Translations under genes and position numbers: made by a program
Part shown: positions 20,646 through 31,765 of the stretch, piece by piece
Position numbering within the stretch: position 1 is the first letter of the stretch
Layout of the letters: each line of letters opens with the position of its first letter
Assembly (NCBI GenBank): GCA_034769895.1
Contig: CM068374.1
Span: forward strand, 353,386,302 to 353,450,301
DNA from: Magicicada septendecula
Lineage: Eukaryota > Arthropoda > Insecta > Hemiptera > Cicadidae
Length of the DNA: 64,000 nucleotides
Direction: 5' to 3'
Notes under the pieces: model-generated
Seen by the model: only the letters and a program-made list of their open reading frames with translations
The model's database searches: none
Told to the model about the DNA's origin: nothing

Positions 20646-23355
20646 TTATACCACCGGGACTAATAAACAAGGTCGCTTCCAGGACTCACCTGGTCGCGGG
20701 GTGTATTTACCAAGTCCGGCAATGAGGGAATTGTGGGTCACTCTGTCGGAACGAACATAAAATCTGCGCGCCAGGCGTCTCACGGTGTCATCAAAAGAGC
20801 GGACACCGAGTCCTCTCCTCAAAAGACGAGAAGAGGACCTCCGGGGGACTTTACACGCAAGCTTCAGTCCCCGGTCGAGTACGCGCTGGAGCGCTGTTCT
20901 ATGACCACGAGCCAGGTATCCCCAAACAAGACAGGCGTAGGTAATCACGGGCAACACGTACGAGTTGACTATGAGCTTACCTAGCCGGGGGGTCATTGCC
21001 GGGTTAGATAGCACGGGCCAGATTCTACTGAGTTGCGCCGAAGCGCGTTGTCTGATGTATTGTGTATGGGTTCGCCAGATGAGTCGGGAGTCTACGTGGA
21101 GCCCGAGGTACTTGACGCTGTTGGTCCAGGGTACCTCGACGGGGCCTACTTTAAGCGGCCGAGGCCGCGCTTGCGTTTACGCGAGAATATTACCGCGGCA
21201 CTCTTGAAGGCGTTAACGGCAACTCTTCAGTCATCGGTCCACCGTCATCTTCCAGTCATACGCGTCGAGTTGGCGCTGGAGCTTGATTGCCGCATGACTT
21301 GCGTTCGGCTCTGAGGCAAAAGCCGCAGTGTCGTCCGCGAACAGCGACAATTTAACTCCAGGAACTCGGGGCGTGTCGTTGACAAACAGCGAGAACAGGA
21401 GAGGCCAAATACACTTCCCTGAGGGACACCAGCGGTAATACGCCTCTCCGAAGAGAGAGCGTGGTCTATTCTCACTCGGAAGCTACGGTCTCGCAGAAAG
21501 CTGCCGATCAAGTGAACGTAGCAATCTGGGAGAAGGACTTCCGTTAGTTTGTAAAGGACACCCTCGTGCCACACGCGGTCAAAGGCTTTCTCTACGTCTA
21601 GGAACATCGCAGTCGTCTGTTTGCCCTGGCAGCCAGCCTCGGTAATGCATTCCACGAGTCTCATCTGCTGATGAGTCGAGGAGTGCAGCTCACGAAAGCC
21701 GAACTGTTCGGGGATCAGCACGTCCAGTCTTTCTAGGTGGTCGCGGATCCTACGTTGGATCAATCGCTCGAAAACCTTGGACGTCGCGGACAAGAGGCTG
21801 ATGGGTCTGAGGTTTTCCACGCGAGAAGAATTCTTTCCCGGCTTGGGTATCACTATTACTGTAGCCGTTTTCCATTTCACCGGAAACTAGGCCAGTCTGA
21901 GACATGTATTGAACAGGTCAGTGAGGAACTGTGTTCCTCGCTCCGGAAGGCGATGGAGTGCGGAATTCATGACTCCGTCTGGGCCAGGCGCCTTCCGGGG
22001 CTTGAGCTGAACAATCCTCTCAGAGACCTCCTCCGGGGAAGATGGGCTTCGGCTAGACTGTGATACCGGTCGATAGAAAGCGCTCTACCTCGCGGCAGAT
22101 TTGCTCAGTGAAAGCCGGGTTCTTGGATGGGTTGGGAGCGAACTGTCGCCAAGAACTCTGCCTTCTCGAGGGGGCGTCCAAGGGGGTTGACCGCTGGGTC
22201 CGACCAGTGCGGGGAGAGGCGCGCGTTTACGCTTTCCCGTTAGGGCACTGGGAATCCGCCAGACATTACGGTTCTCGGCAGGGCCATCCATCTGTGTTAC
22301 AGCTAGCTCCCAGTTGCATCTACGGAACGCCAGCATGTCACGACGCAACTTGCCGGACGCTCTGTTAAACGCAGCCTTGTCAGCCGTGTCACGAGTCCTC
22401 TGCCAGCGTCTCCGGAGGCGATTCCTCTCGCAAGCGAGCTGAGACACCTCTTCGGGGATACGCTGATAGTCGGGCGTGAGCCCCGGCTTCATCCGGGAGG
22501 ACACGTCTACCGCCGAGACTACGGCTGTGTCGAATAAGGCAACTGCCTCGTCGACATGCTGGGTAGTGTCGAGTGGTATATGCTCAGGTAGGCGGCGACT
22601 GAACGCCGGGCCAAACCGTTCCCACTCGATTACCCGCCGCTCGTCGCGGACGGTAGAGTGCTGGGTAGCTATATGTACACTGATGGGGCAATGGTCCGAG
22701 CCGAGAACAATTCCGAAATGACGGAGACGTGGACCGGGCAATAAACGCCCCTGACCGCGGCAATGTCCAGTACATCAGGGCGGGAGTTAGCCCTCGAGGG
22801 ATAGTATGTAGGCCCGGTAGGACCCATGACTGTGACCCGAGCCGCATCAGCATACCTGCGTAAGCGGGCCCCGTTTGGGTTCACCAAGCGGCTCCCCCAA
22901 TCAGGGTGCTTACAGTTCAGGTCGCCCGCCAGGACTACCCTTCTGTGTGCGCCAAAGACGACCTCCAGATCGTTCGACAGGAGCTCCGTTTGTGGAGGCT
23001 TGTATGCGGAAACCACGAGTAGACCGCCGAGAGCACCATGGAGCTCAGCCGCGGTGCCCTCGAGGTTCCGCCGCTGAGGCAGGACAACGCGGTGATGGAG
23101 AAGACTCGCCTTCACCGCGATGGCGGTGCCCCCTCCTGCGCGATCCGACCGGTCATCCCGGTAGCACACGTAGTTGAGTAGTCGGAAACGATGATGGGGG
23201 GATCAGGTGCGCCTCACCAAGAAGAAGCACATCGGGCTTGTGACGGGCAACGAACTCTAAAAGCTCAGATCAGAATGCGGGGAAACGAGACCATTGGCGT
23301 TCCACGCCACGAGCTCGAGGTCTCACTTGAGGAATTGCCGTGGTTGTCCGTTCAT
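20646..23355 (-). pseudogene. Jockey ORF2 (endonuclease and reverse transcriptase), frameshifted
   Basis: An ATG at 23355 opens the minus-strand ORF2. The endonuclease spans about 23330-22670: WNANGL at the start, RAGGGTAIAVK, VVSAYKPP, VVLAGDLNCKHPDWGS (the GD.N catalytic motif), RPDVLDIA and GSDHCPI (the SDH active-site motif). The RT follows: VIPKPGKNSSRVENLRPISL, FLDVEKAFDRVWHEGVL (motif A), ITAGVPQGSV (motif B), and SLFADDTAAFAS (motif C, near 21343-21320 in another frame). The tail 21014-20646 has ITYACLVWGY and GKYTPRPGESWKRP. Frameshifts occur around 22700, 22085-21880, 21420 and 21250-21010. Catalytic residues survive, pointing to fairly recent death. Confidence 0.88.
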
Positions 23356-23452
23356 AGCAGACCAATAATACGGCATGCTTCCACCAAGAGGAGGAATTTA
23401 TCTTGGGGCGAGGCTGATGCCAAGCGTTCCTTGATTTTGCGGAAAGTTTGGG

Positions 23453-25338
23453 CTACTTTCTGCAAGTCGTAGCTTGCCAGAAAGTCGGAAACGACGGCGA
23501 GGCCATCGGTCGATGATTGGGGAGAACGCTTGGCTGCAGCTGCATAGCTGCGGCGGGGCGAGGCGGTAGAAGCCTTGGAGGCAGGTTCTGGAGCGGGTGG
23601 TCGCTCTGGCTTTTGGCGGACAGGCTTGGGTCCAGTGGCAGGTTTTGGCTGGTCCGTGTTCTTGGCCTGAGATCTACCTTGCTTCTTGCCTGATCTGGGG
23701 TAGCGAGCTTGGGTGGCGGCGGCAGTGGAGGATCAATTTCCTCATCATCCTGCGGCAACGGGACTTTTGCGTACGCGGGTATCTCGCGTTCCGGTCCCGA
23801 GGGCGCGGCTACAGGTGTGGCCTGTTTAGCTTTGCTCGGGCTCACTGCACTTGGTGGTTTCGGAACCGGAGCAGACCTTGAGGCTGGTTTCCGTACCACA
23901 GGCTCAGAGGCTTTGGCTGTTTTTACTGGCTGCACAGCATGTCTAGGCTTGGGCTGGAATGGCTTAACAAGTTTGTCCAGCTGCTCTTTGTAAATGGGAC
24001 AGCGCCTGTTATTTGCAGCATGGGCGCCGCCACAGTTATTACAGTACCTATGGTTGTCAGGAACAGCGCAGGCCTGCGTTAGGTGATCGAGTCCGCATCG
24101 GACGCAGGTCGGCGCGTTCTGACAACCAAAGCTGCTGTGGCCGTACCTCTGACACCTATGGCACTGGGAAACCCTTCCGGTCTGACGGCAGGGCTCTACG
24201 CTAACGCAGAGCCCGAAAAGCCATTTCAACTCTAAAAGGGCCTGGGTGGGCCTTCTCTACCTGGAGTCTGATTAGTGGCGTCAGGGGTCGACGCGAGCCA
24301 TAGGTTGTATACAACCGAGAGGCTGCCACAACCTTGTAGCCCGCGTCGCACAGTTCGTCAAGGACGACCTGCGGATCGGCCTGTATGTCTAGCCCCCGAA
24401 GAACGAGGGCTACAGGCTTGATACGGTTCAGGGAATACGTGTGGAACTGGAACGATTCTCGTTCCAGCCACTGGATTACTCCCAAGTGTTCGGATGCGCT
24501 GCGGCAGGTAACACGTACAGTCTCACTCGCTAGGAGTTTGACAGGAGCGTTATCTGCCAGCGCAACGACCTTGCGGAGTCGGCGACTAAAGCCGATAATA
24601 TCCCCTGACGTTCGTGACGAACACCGGCGGGATCCTTCCTTCGGAGGTGCAGCTAGGCGCAACCTCAGCGGAAGCTTGGAATGCCGCCGTGTCCGTAGCC
24701 GAACTCAGGGAAGCCAGTGAGGGAGACTTCATCGGCTTGCCACCGTGCTCTACTACCACCCAGTCGGTGGAAGCCGAGGTCTCCATGTTGGGGGAGTCAG
24801 ACTCCGGCAGAGGATTGGGGCTGCCTGGCCTACTAGCGGCCGTGCAGCCGGAAGGTCCGGCCTTTACGGGCTGTGTCGGCCCTAACAAGGACCGATTATT
24901 GTCACGAACTTGCGCGGGTTGAGCAGGGCTTCCCTGACGTAGGGTTCCCGACTGGCCCAAGTGGCCGGCCGGGGGGCTCGTCGCTGCCGCACAGTGCTTC
25001 AGGGGCACTATCAGCTGGTCCAATGCTGACTAGCTCAGCTCTTTGCCCAGCGGGTATCCGGGGGCCGAACTGTGACACTGTCACAGTGGCGGCGCAACCC
25101 TCTTCTCTATTGGTAGTCCTACTCTCGGACTCCCCGGATTCCGCAGGGTAGCGCTACCTAATCGACTTACCGGCACTGTGCGGCAGGTCCCAGTCGTGTT
25201 TGGTTTGATGTCTTCGTCTTGGCAAGACGGTTGGTCCACTTCCATCGCAGCTGGATGTTGGCGCTGGCTATGAGGAGATCGTTGATCTGGCGGTTTCTTC
25301 TTAACTGCCGCAGTGGCTTGTTGAGATGGCCTCTTCAT
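23453..25338 (-). pseudogene. Jockey ORF1 (gag-like, zinc-knuckle), frameshifted
   Basis: An ATG at 25338 opens MKRPSQQATAAVKKK, preceded by a plausible 5' UTR. The N-terminal third is low-complexity and proline/serine-rich. Next comes a PRE/C2HC-type region (PPVFVTNVRGYYRL, PVKLLASETVRVTCRSA, VVLDELCDAGYKVV). Three zinc knuckles follow: CHRCQRYGHSSFGC (CX2CX4HX4C), CVRCGLDHLTQAC and CNNCGGAHAANNRRC. The tail is proline-rich. Jockey-clade gag proteins bind the element RNA and form RNP particles. The reading frame shifts at about 25080-25030, 24600 and 24210, so no single protein can be made. ORF2 begins about 100 bp past the stop. Confidence 0.85.
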
Positions 25339-25702
25339 GGCAAGTGTTCGAGGTCGAGGCGATCCTCTTCTGCGTTGACTATGTTGGATGTATACTCTTC
25401 AGATGCAAGCAGTGAAGTGTCTGTCCTTCCACTTTTTTTTTCTTTCTGCTGGACACTCCTTTGAAATTCTTGTCCGCTTTTATGCCGACTAAAATAGTTT
25501 TTTTCGATATCGCTTGGGGCACCTCGATCTAGAAGTCAGTCCCTACTCCGCATGGTCATATTTTCAAAGCATAATACAGAATGTTGTTTAAATGAAGGCA
25601 AGAACTTGATACATTTAATTTAGTTTTATATTAACTAACTTGTTGAGGGGGGCGGCGCTAACTATAGTGCCTAGGGACGGCAGGACACCTAATCCGGTCC
25701 TG

Positions 25703-26150
25703 CTACAGAAACATATTGTTTTTTAGATTGACCACCCAAAAATTAGGGGAGACGGGAGACAAAAATGCGAGGGGTCTGAATCTGGATAAAAACGCAAAAA
25801 ATTAAAAGGGTTGTCAAATTTAAAGGAATTTTAACTAAAATCTGAATGTAGGTTAGTTTTTGTAAATTTCAAAATTTTGAGACGCCTGGACCCAAAAATG
25901 GGGCAAAAGTTTGATAAGTAGACCTATTGCAAATTCCATGGGGGGAATCAAATTGAAGAGAATTTTGGCAAAATATGAATACAGTGTAGCTACGTATTTT
26001 GTAAATACAGCACGTACATTGTACAGTGAATACAGTGTACGTATATCCTCAGGCGCCACAAATGGGATCAAAATTCGAAAAAATTTGGAAGTCCATTCGG
26101 GTGTCAGACTAAAGGAAATTTTAACACAACTCCTAATGTTTCGAATGTTT
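25703..26150 (+). repeat. Left arm of a large inverted repeat, part 2
   Basis: Continues the arm interrupted at 20260. Landmarks are ACATATTGTTTTTTAG, GGAATTTTAACTAAAATC, GGACCCAAAAATGGGGC and TTGATAAGTAG. Each has a counterpart in the reverse complement of 27240-27584. Sub-repeats of roughly 150 bp occur inside the arm (GAATTTTAAC with TCTGAATGTAG recurring in diverged form). Confidence 0.7.
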
Positions 26151-27239
26151 AGAGTTTAAATTGTTACTTGTCTAAAAAAAAAGTAGTATGGTAATCGGGA
26201 TTTTCGTATTTTTGTTGATAATGCAAAAATTGTGTAATATCAAAATTTATCCGATAATAAATGTACGGTACTTTATTCAGAATAGTGAGCGAGTTCTGCA
26301 GCTCTGGGAGCAGACTAACAATATAGACAGTTTAATGAAGATGAACAACATGTGGGGATTAAACGACCCTAGAATGAGGTACACAACTCCAGTTGGAGGA
26401 AAGAAACTAGAGTTTTGAAGCTCAATTTTAAATATCATATAATTAGATTTTACAAAATCATCTTCCAGCGAACAGAGTGTATGGACAGTAGGCCTACATA
26501 ACAGCCGTTCCGTATCGTGTTTACGCATGCGTGTTCGCATGCACACTTCAAGTTTAATATTATTATCTAAGCAAATGCGATAATATAGTACACAATCGTT
26601 TGCCTCTTTCCCCCACCCGCCAAACTAACGATTCACCAGTGATTATTCGGTTTATTCTGTGTTTTCAAATATCTGTTTTTATGAAGGCATTGTTCGTTAA
26701 TGATTATAAACACCGTTCACGTAAAATGACTTTCATTCATTGACAAAAAGTTTCGAAAACTAATAGCGTTTGTTAATTGCTGGCAGTTTATCAGCGTGCA
26801 ATAAAATTACAATTACGGGAAAGCTATTTATTGCTGGTATTAAAACGGAGAGCTTAATAACAGAACAGTTGTCTTTCTTTAATAATAATTTAGTTATCGA
26901 AAACAGCTGTACGAAAACGATTATCGCTGTTTCAAGCTTCACAAAGAAATTGTTTATGATTGATTGCATCTGTAGGCACGTCTGAAATGACAAAATTATT
27001 TATAGAACAGTAGTACACATATATCCCGCTAGATGTTGCTAGCGTGCAAAGCGTCGTATTGTCGCATTTTTCTACTTGCAGCGGTACTTGGGAATAATCA
27101 TGACCTGGTTATCCCTATTGAGACGTTTGTTTTTCGATGACGATTTTTGTGGAATGACCCCTAGCCTAAAAACATTATCATGTTAATAAACACTAAAAAA
27201 TCAAAACATTCGGATTTTGGATACTTTCTTTTTACAGTA
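26151..27239. other. Spacer between inverted arms, no gene seen
   Basis: About 1.1 kb of AT-rich DNA. Frames of 70-90 aa occur on both strands without domains. Confidence 0.4.
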
Positions 27240-27720
27240 GTTTAATACCCTGTGGATTTCACAATTTTTTTCAAATTTTTGATTTCTGGGATCCCAAATT
27301 TTCGATATTTCCAAAACATAACACTACATTCAGATTCCAGTTAAAACTGTCATTTGATATCTCGCATGAATTTTTGTGATTTTATCAACATTTTCACCCA
27401 CTTTTTGGGTCCTGACATTCACAAATTTGAAATTTATCAAAATAGAACACTATTTTCAGGTTGGGGTTAAAATTCACTTTAATTTGATGCCCTACATGGA
27501 CTTTTGCAATTTTGTTACCCTCACATTTTTGCTTCCTCCCTCAATTTTTGGAGGGATGAATCTCAAAAACAATAGTGTTCTGTAGGATAAAAATATGGAT
27601 ATGCATGCCAAGTTTTATGAAAATTGGTTGGTCCATTCAAATGTTATGAGACATACGACATACCCCAAATAGGTAAGACAGACAGACAAATGCCAGACAA
27701 TCGAGTTAAAATTGAGAGAA
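27240..27720 (-). repeat. Right arm of the large inverted repeat (uninterrupted)
   Basis: The reverse complement matches 20155-20260 directly joined to 25703-26150. The join reads ATCCTACAGAACACTATTG, with a single CTACAGAA. A short CAGACAGACAAATGCCAGAC run follows at about 27678. Confidence 0.75.
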
Positions 27721-27837
27721 CGCACTTCCCTCTTCCCTCGTTCAATTGTAGAAGTGGCAAGTGCAAAAAGGGAATAGCTACATGGAACCCTACTTTTTAG
27801 GAAACAGAGAAAACATTCTTCAGCTTTACACCTTTCC

Positions 27838-28700
27838 CTTTTTTTTTAATTTTATTTATTTATAAGGTCGCTGCAACAGCAATGGTCATTAGCGACCACA
27901 AAAATGAATTTGTACAGATTCTTAAACAGATGCATTAACGTATAGTAAATATTTGTTTAAATACCAAATAGTGGAAACAAATGAGATAGATAAAAATATT
28001 TAACAAATAACAATATTAGTTTAACTGAAGCCAAATAAAATGAGAAATATTAACCCCCCACAACACAAGCAATATAAATACACATCTTGCACATACATAA
28101 ATATAACTAAGTATATATATAATAAATATAACATTAAGTAACAAAATATAACAACTATATAACAATAAGTCATAATAACATATCAGTCCATTAACTTAAC
28201 TACATAATTTGTAATGTTCTCATAATTTTCTTAGTTCGTACCTATATTGCCGTTAACAACTGAAGCTCCTTTAAGAGGAGAAGTATGTTGGCGGCTGCAG
28301 TCCTGTCATTTAAACTTTTTCGCACATCTGCAGGGATATTAAATTTGCTTCATAGGTGTTGAAGAGCAGGGCACTCTGAAACAAGATGGAAAGCTGACAA
28401 AACCGTGCACCAGCGATTACATCTCGCAGGAGGCTCTCTTGTGAAAATGTACTTGTGAGTCAGTAGCGTGTGGCCGATGCGGAGTCTTGTTATGACCACT
28501 TGATTTCTCCTGGAGTCTGTAGCAAGTGAGTGCTGCTTGTAAATATTTTTCCTCACTCGGAATAGCTTGGCGGGTGGTGACTTAAGCCATTCATCATTCC
28601 AGTGCTCCAGAAGTTTTAAATGCAGATATTTCTTAAGGCCGTTGTGGGAAAGTTTGTGTTTGATTTCCCTTTTTGTTTGATTTAAATGCTGTCAATAGAG
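27838..28700 (-). pseudogene. I-like non-LTR element 3' fragment (RNase H end)
   Basis: The minus-strand translation at 28350-28556 reads SRRNQVVITRLRIGHTLLTH, KYIFTREPPARCNRWC, then HLVSECPAL. This matches the end of the RNase H and the CxxC/H..ECP zinc-like tail found in the I-type group of non-LTR elements. The sequence runs on to an A-rich end at about 27838-27850 (T run on the plus strand), consistent with a poly(A) 3' end. The RT and endonuclease are missing, so this is a 5'-truncated copy. Confidence 0.7.
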
Positions 28701-29009
28701 AAATGTTCACCATTGTTTTTAGAATATAACTTCATACCAAACTTTGCTGCTATTGTATCCATTGTATGATTTTTAATTTTTAAATGTTATTCCCTTTTTC
28801 CACTCATTGATAATAACTTTCATTTTATTTGCTACCCAATATTTTCCTTATATATTTTTTCTTTAAAAATATTTATAAAATGTGAAATACATTTATAACA
28901 CTTCTAGGATTAATTTTTACAAGAAAAATATTGTATTATTCTAGCTAGGGTCATAACATCGTTAACCTTTTTCTTGTTCATACAGACTGTGCTGTCATAG
29001 CACCGAGAT

Positions 29010-29730
29010 TTAGAGTGTGCGGGCTCCTAGGCTGAGGTTGTGGTGCAGCCCCCTACTGTTCAGTCATGAAAAATTCTGGGAAACAGATTCTTTTTTATAA
29101 GCTCATGGAAAATATACCAAATTTTTGTCCGGGTAAAAAGTGTATAGAGGAATAATAAATTAACTCTACTAGGACAATGAGACGAAATAGCTTTTATTAC
29201 AGTTAGAAATGCTTTAACATTGAAAGATAACTCAAAGCACCAACTGTAACTTAAGTACAACTGGATAACTCAATTCTCAGATGTAACTAAAATCATATGA
29301 AAAAGGATTTACTTCATTTTAAAATAGCAAGCCATTTGGTTATTTTTATGTTTTAAATTTCAAAGGTAATTTAAGTATAACTGGATAACTTAAAGGTAAC
29401 TTAAGGATAATTAGTTAACTTAGAGGTAACTTATGGATAACTTGAATTTAACTTAAGAATAACTCAAACTAAAAGATAAAATTAAAAATAACTTAAAGGC
29501 TACTAAGAAAGATAACTCACGATACTCAAAGGTTAAGAGCTGACGTTGCACGGATTACATAGTATGATTCAAAGACACTTTTCAAAGACCACAACTGATG
29601 TAATCAGGTCTGATCAAAGGCTCGAAGAATATTCATTTATTTTTGTTACAATAATTTTATTTTTTTTATTTTTTTGTGGTGCGGGCCCTTAGGCTGCTGC
29701 CTAGTCAGCCTACCCTTAAATCCGGCCCTG
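29010..29730. mobile_element. hAT-like end relics
   Basis: The right side ends in TAAATCCGGCCCTG, the inverse of a CAGGGCCGGATTTA terminus like those at 20261 and 25702. A related GCGGGCTCCTAGGCTG block at about 29020 is in direct, not inverted, orientation, so the left terminus is missing or rearranged. No ORF and no convincing target duplication. Confidence 0.35.
29340..29510 (+). repeat. Degenerate short tandem repeats
   Basis: Diverged units based on GGTAACTTAAGTATAACT and GGATAACTTAAAGG recur with roughly 25-30-bp spacing. Confidence 0.6.
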
Positions 29731-30058
29731 GGTGTCATACAGTTTACCAAATAGAAAGTTAAAATCGTTTACGTTAAGTTTTAGTAAATGCAGTGTCCAC
29801 TGAAAGATATTCTCATTCACATCACACACAAAAATCTATGTGTTATTTTCTCATAACACTAATGAATAATATTAAACAGACTGACCGCACTAAAAATGTG
29901 TGGATAAACAGTTACTTCTTACTTCTGTAGTTAAACACAACACAAATATGTTGAATTTCACTCATTAACCAAATTGAATACCGGTACTTCTACAGAATAG
30001 TGAAATAAAGCTGTGTACACAATAGCAAGAATACTGGCTGTGATGTAACTGAGCCTGC

Positions 30059-30796
30059 CAGGGATGGATTAGAAGCGCGTGGTGCCCTATGCTGCCATCG
30101 GACTGATGCCCCCCCCCCCCCCCGAGTCAAAATTCAACCTTTTATCCATTATTTACACTGATAAATAGCATACACAATTTCGAAAGTTAACAATTATTAT
30201 ATTAACTCTTAAATTACAACAAATATTTAGCTAATTAGTGATTACAATGAGCATAGTAGTACTTAAGCTTAAAAAATACTAGTTGATTGATTTTTTTCTT
30301 GATTTTGTCTTAACGAACTCTTGTATAATATCTCAGCTCCCATATTTGAACTCAACATATCTTTAATGAGTTTTAATACAAAAAATGATCTTTCATATTC
30401 ACAGTTAGCTAGGAGTCGCCAAAAGCAGACGATAAGCAATGTAGGCCTATATATTTGGAAATACATCAACCATTTTACAATCAGTAATCCACTTTAACAC
30501 TTTGAGCAGACAAACTGTAGTATCATGGAATCTATAATCTTTATTCAAATGGTCTGAGTAAGAACTCTTTCTTGCAATTTTACTCGTGGCACAAAGTGCT
30601 TCAATTCTATTAAAGATCATCGAATAGTGTGCACACATCTTTTTATGATTTTGGATTGAGGATATTTGTTTTTTTTCACATTTATTATCTTCAAAAAAAT
30701 TTTGTGATTTAGGGCTGGGTGATGTCCCCTCTGACAGCTGATACCCTGGTGGTCAGTGCTACAGCATACCCTAGCGTTATGAATAATCTGCCACTG
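30059..30796 (-). mobile_element. hAT-type element, internally deleted (family copy B)
   Basis: The left end is CAGGGATGGATTAGAAG and the right end, read inward, is CAGTGGCAGATTATTC. The flanks GAGCCTGC and GAGCCAGC match at 7 of 8 bases. Minus-strand transposase tail fragments lie at 30447-30638 (DTTVCLLKVLKWITDCK, VDVFPN) and 30269-30469 (ANCEYERSFFVLKLIKDMLS, the hAT dimerisation signature). The catalytic domain is absent. Confidence 0.8.
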
Positions 30797-31518
30797 GAGC
30801 CAGCCAAGCAGCCAAGTAGTAGTAGTCCTGTAGGGGACTACTACGGCAGTTATTCTCAACACTGAGGAACAGGGAATTTGTGACTGGCAGGAAATGTTAG
30901 TAACATTACCTTTCTCAGACCACTCTTTGTGCCTATCATTGATTAACAAAATGGCTACCTCAATTCAGTTTATAAAAAAACTGTTTCCACTCACCACTTC
31001 TTCCACTCACCAGTTCTGTTGTCCCCCACAAAATGATGCTTATTTGCAAAGCCAATTCATTTTAGTTTTTTTGCATTCCTAATAAAAATTATGCTACAAT
31101 ATTATACTCTTCAAAGGGGCACCATACCCTACTCTTCATATACCCTACACACACACATACACACCTGAGGAAGATGTCGAACATTGAAGAAACAATGAAT
31201 ATGAGCATTAGGCAGGTCCAGGGAAGAAAAGGGGTTATTAAGTCCCGTTAATCTCTAAATATACACTTGAAAAGTATCTTCTGTTGATTATTTTAAATAT
31301 AAAAAATAAAACTAAAAAAATACTACCATGACATAATATGGCTTTACTGCTTACCTTGGCGAAAATGCTTTACCATAATGTCCGTTATATATTTCTAACT
31401 GTAAACGAAATAAAGACACACAAAATGCATAAATCTATTAGAAGTATTGGAAAATTTAAGTGAAGGGTTTGTGAGGATCAGTCAAAAATATAACACAAAT
31501 TTTAACTTATTTGTGTTG

Positions 31519-31549
31519 ACGTTTCGACAATGTTTATTGTTATCATCAG
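31519..31549 (-). ncRNA. Hammerhead-ribozyme-like motif
   Basis: On the minus strand: CTGATGA, TA, stem ACAAT, loop AAAC, stem ATTGT, then CGAAACGT. The core boxes are intact and the stem is perfect, but extra bases separate CUGAUGA from the stem. No inverted partner was found nearby. Confidence 0.4.
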
Positions 31550-31765
31550 GACCTGTGTATGAATACAAAAGAAATGTCAGACACAACAGAACAATTATTT
31601 GGGTGAACGTGTTCGTGTATGTGAGTGTGTGTGCATATGTGCATGAGTGCATGTGTATGTGTGTATCATTGTATATGTGAAGGAGTTGAGATAGTTTGTT
31701 TACATCTTCAAATATTTTCTTTAAGACAACGAGAAAATTATAATATCACAGAACTTAATTTATAC

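Larger units (their letters stand above)
20440..25465 (-). mobile_element. Jockey-clade non-LTR retrotransposon, nearly full length
   Basis: In minus-strand order: 5' UTR (about 25465-25339), ORF1 gag with zinc knuckles, ORF2 with apurinic-type endonuclease and RT, a C-terminal tail and a 3' UTR. No LTRs are present. The 3' UTR block GAGACTCGGGACACTGCAC (near 20545) is shared with the fragment at 5421-5990. Neither the exact 3' end nor a long A tail is clear. It is GC-rich against AT-rich surroundings, and several frameshifts make it inactive. Confidence 0.9.
20261..25702. mobile_element. hAT-like element shell, split by a Jockey element
   Basis: The left terminus is CAGGCCCAGATTTCCC and the right terminus, read inward, is CAGGACCGGATTAGG; both continue into related CCTAGG/GGCGGC sub-terminal sequence. 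A perfect 8-bp target duplication CTACAGAA lies at 20253-20260 and 25703-25710. The inverted partner repeat near 27590 shows the unduplicated site. The shell's own DNA is limited to the outer few hundred bases; no transposase is visible. Confidence 0.85.

Noticed and set aside
22060..24720. Plus-strand frames of 90-110 aa across the Jockey element
   Set aside because: Antisense shadows of the GC-rich minus-strand gag and ORF2.
26760..26993. Overlapping frames on both strands
   Set aside because: Mirror coding in AT-rich DNA without domain content.
31130..31190. Another hammerhead-like motif (CTGAGGAAGATGTCGAAC)
   Set aside because: The CTGANGA box is broken and no stem plus GAAAC could be arranged.
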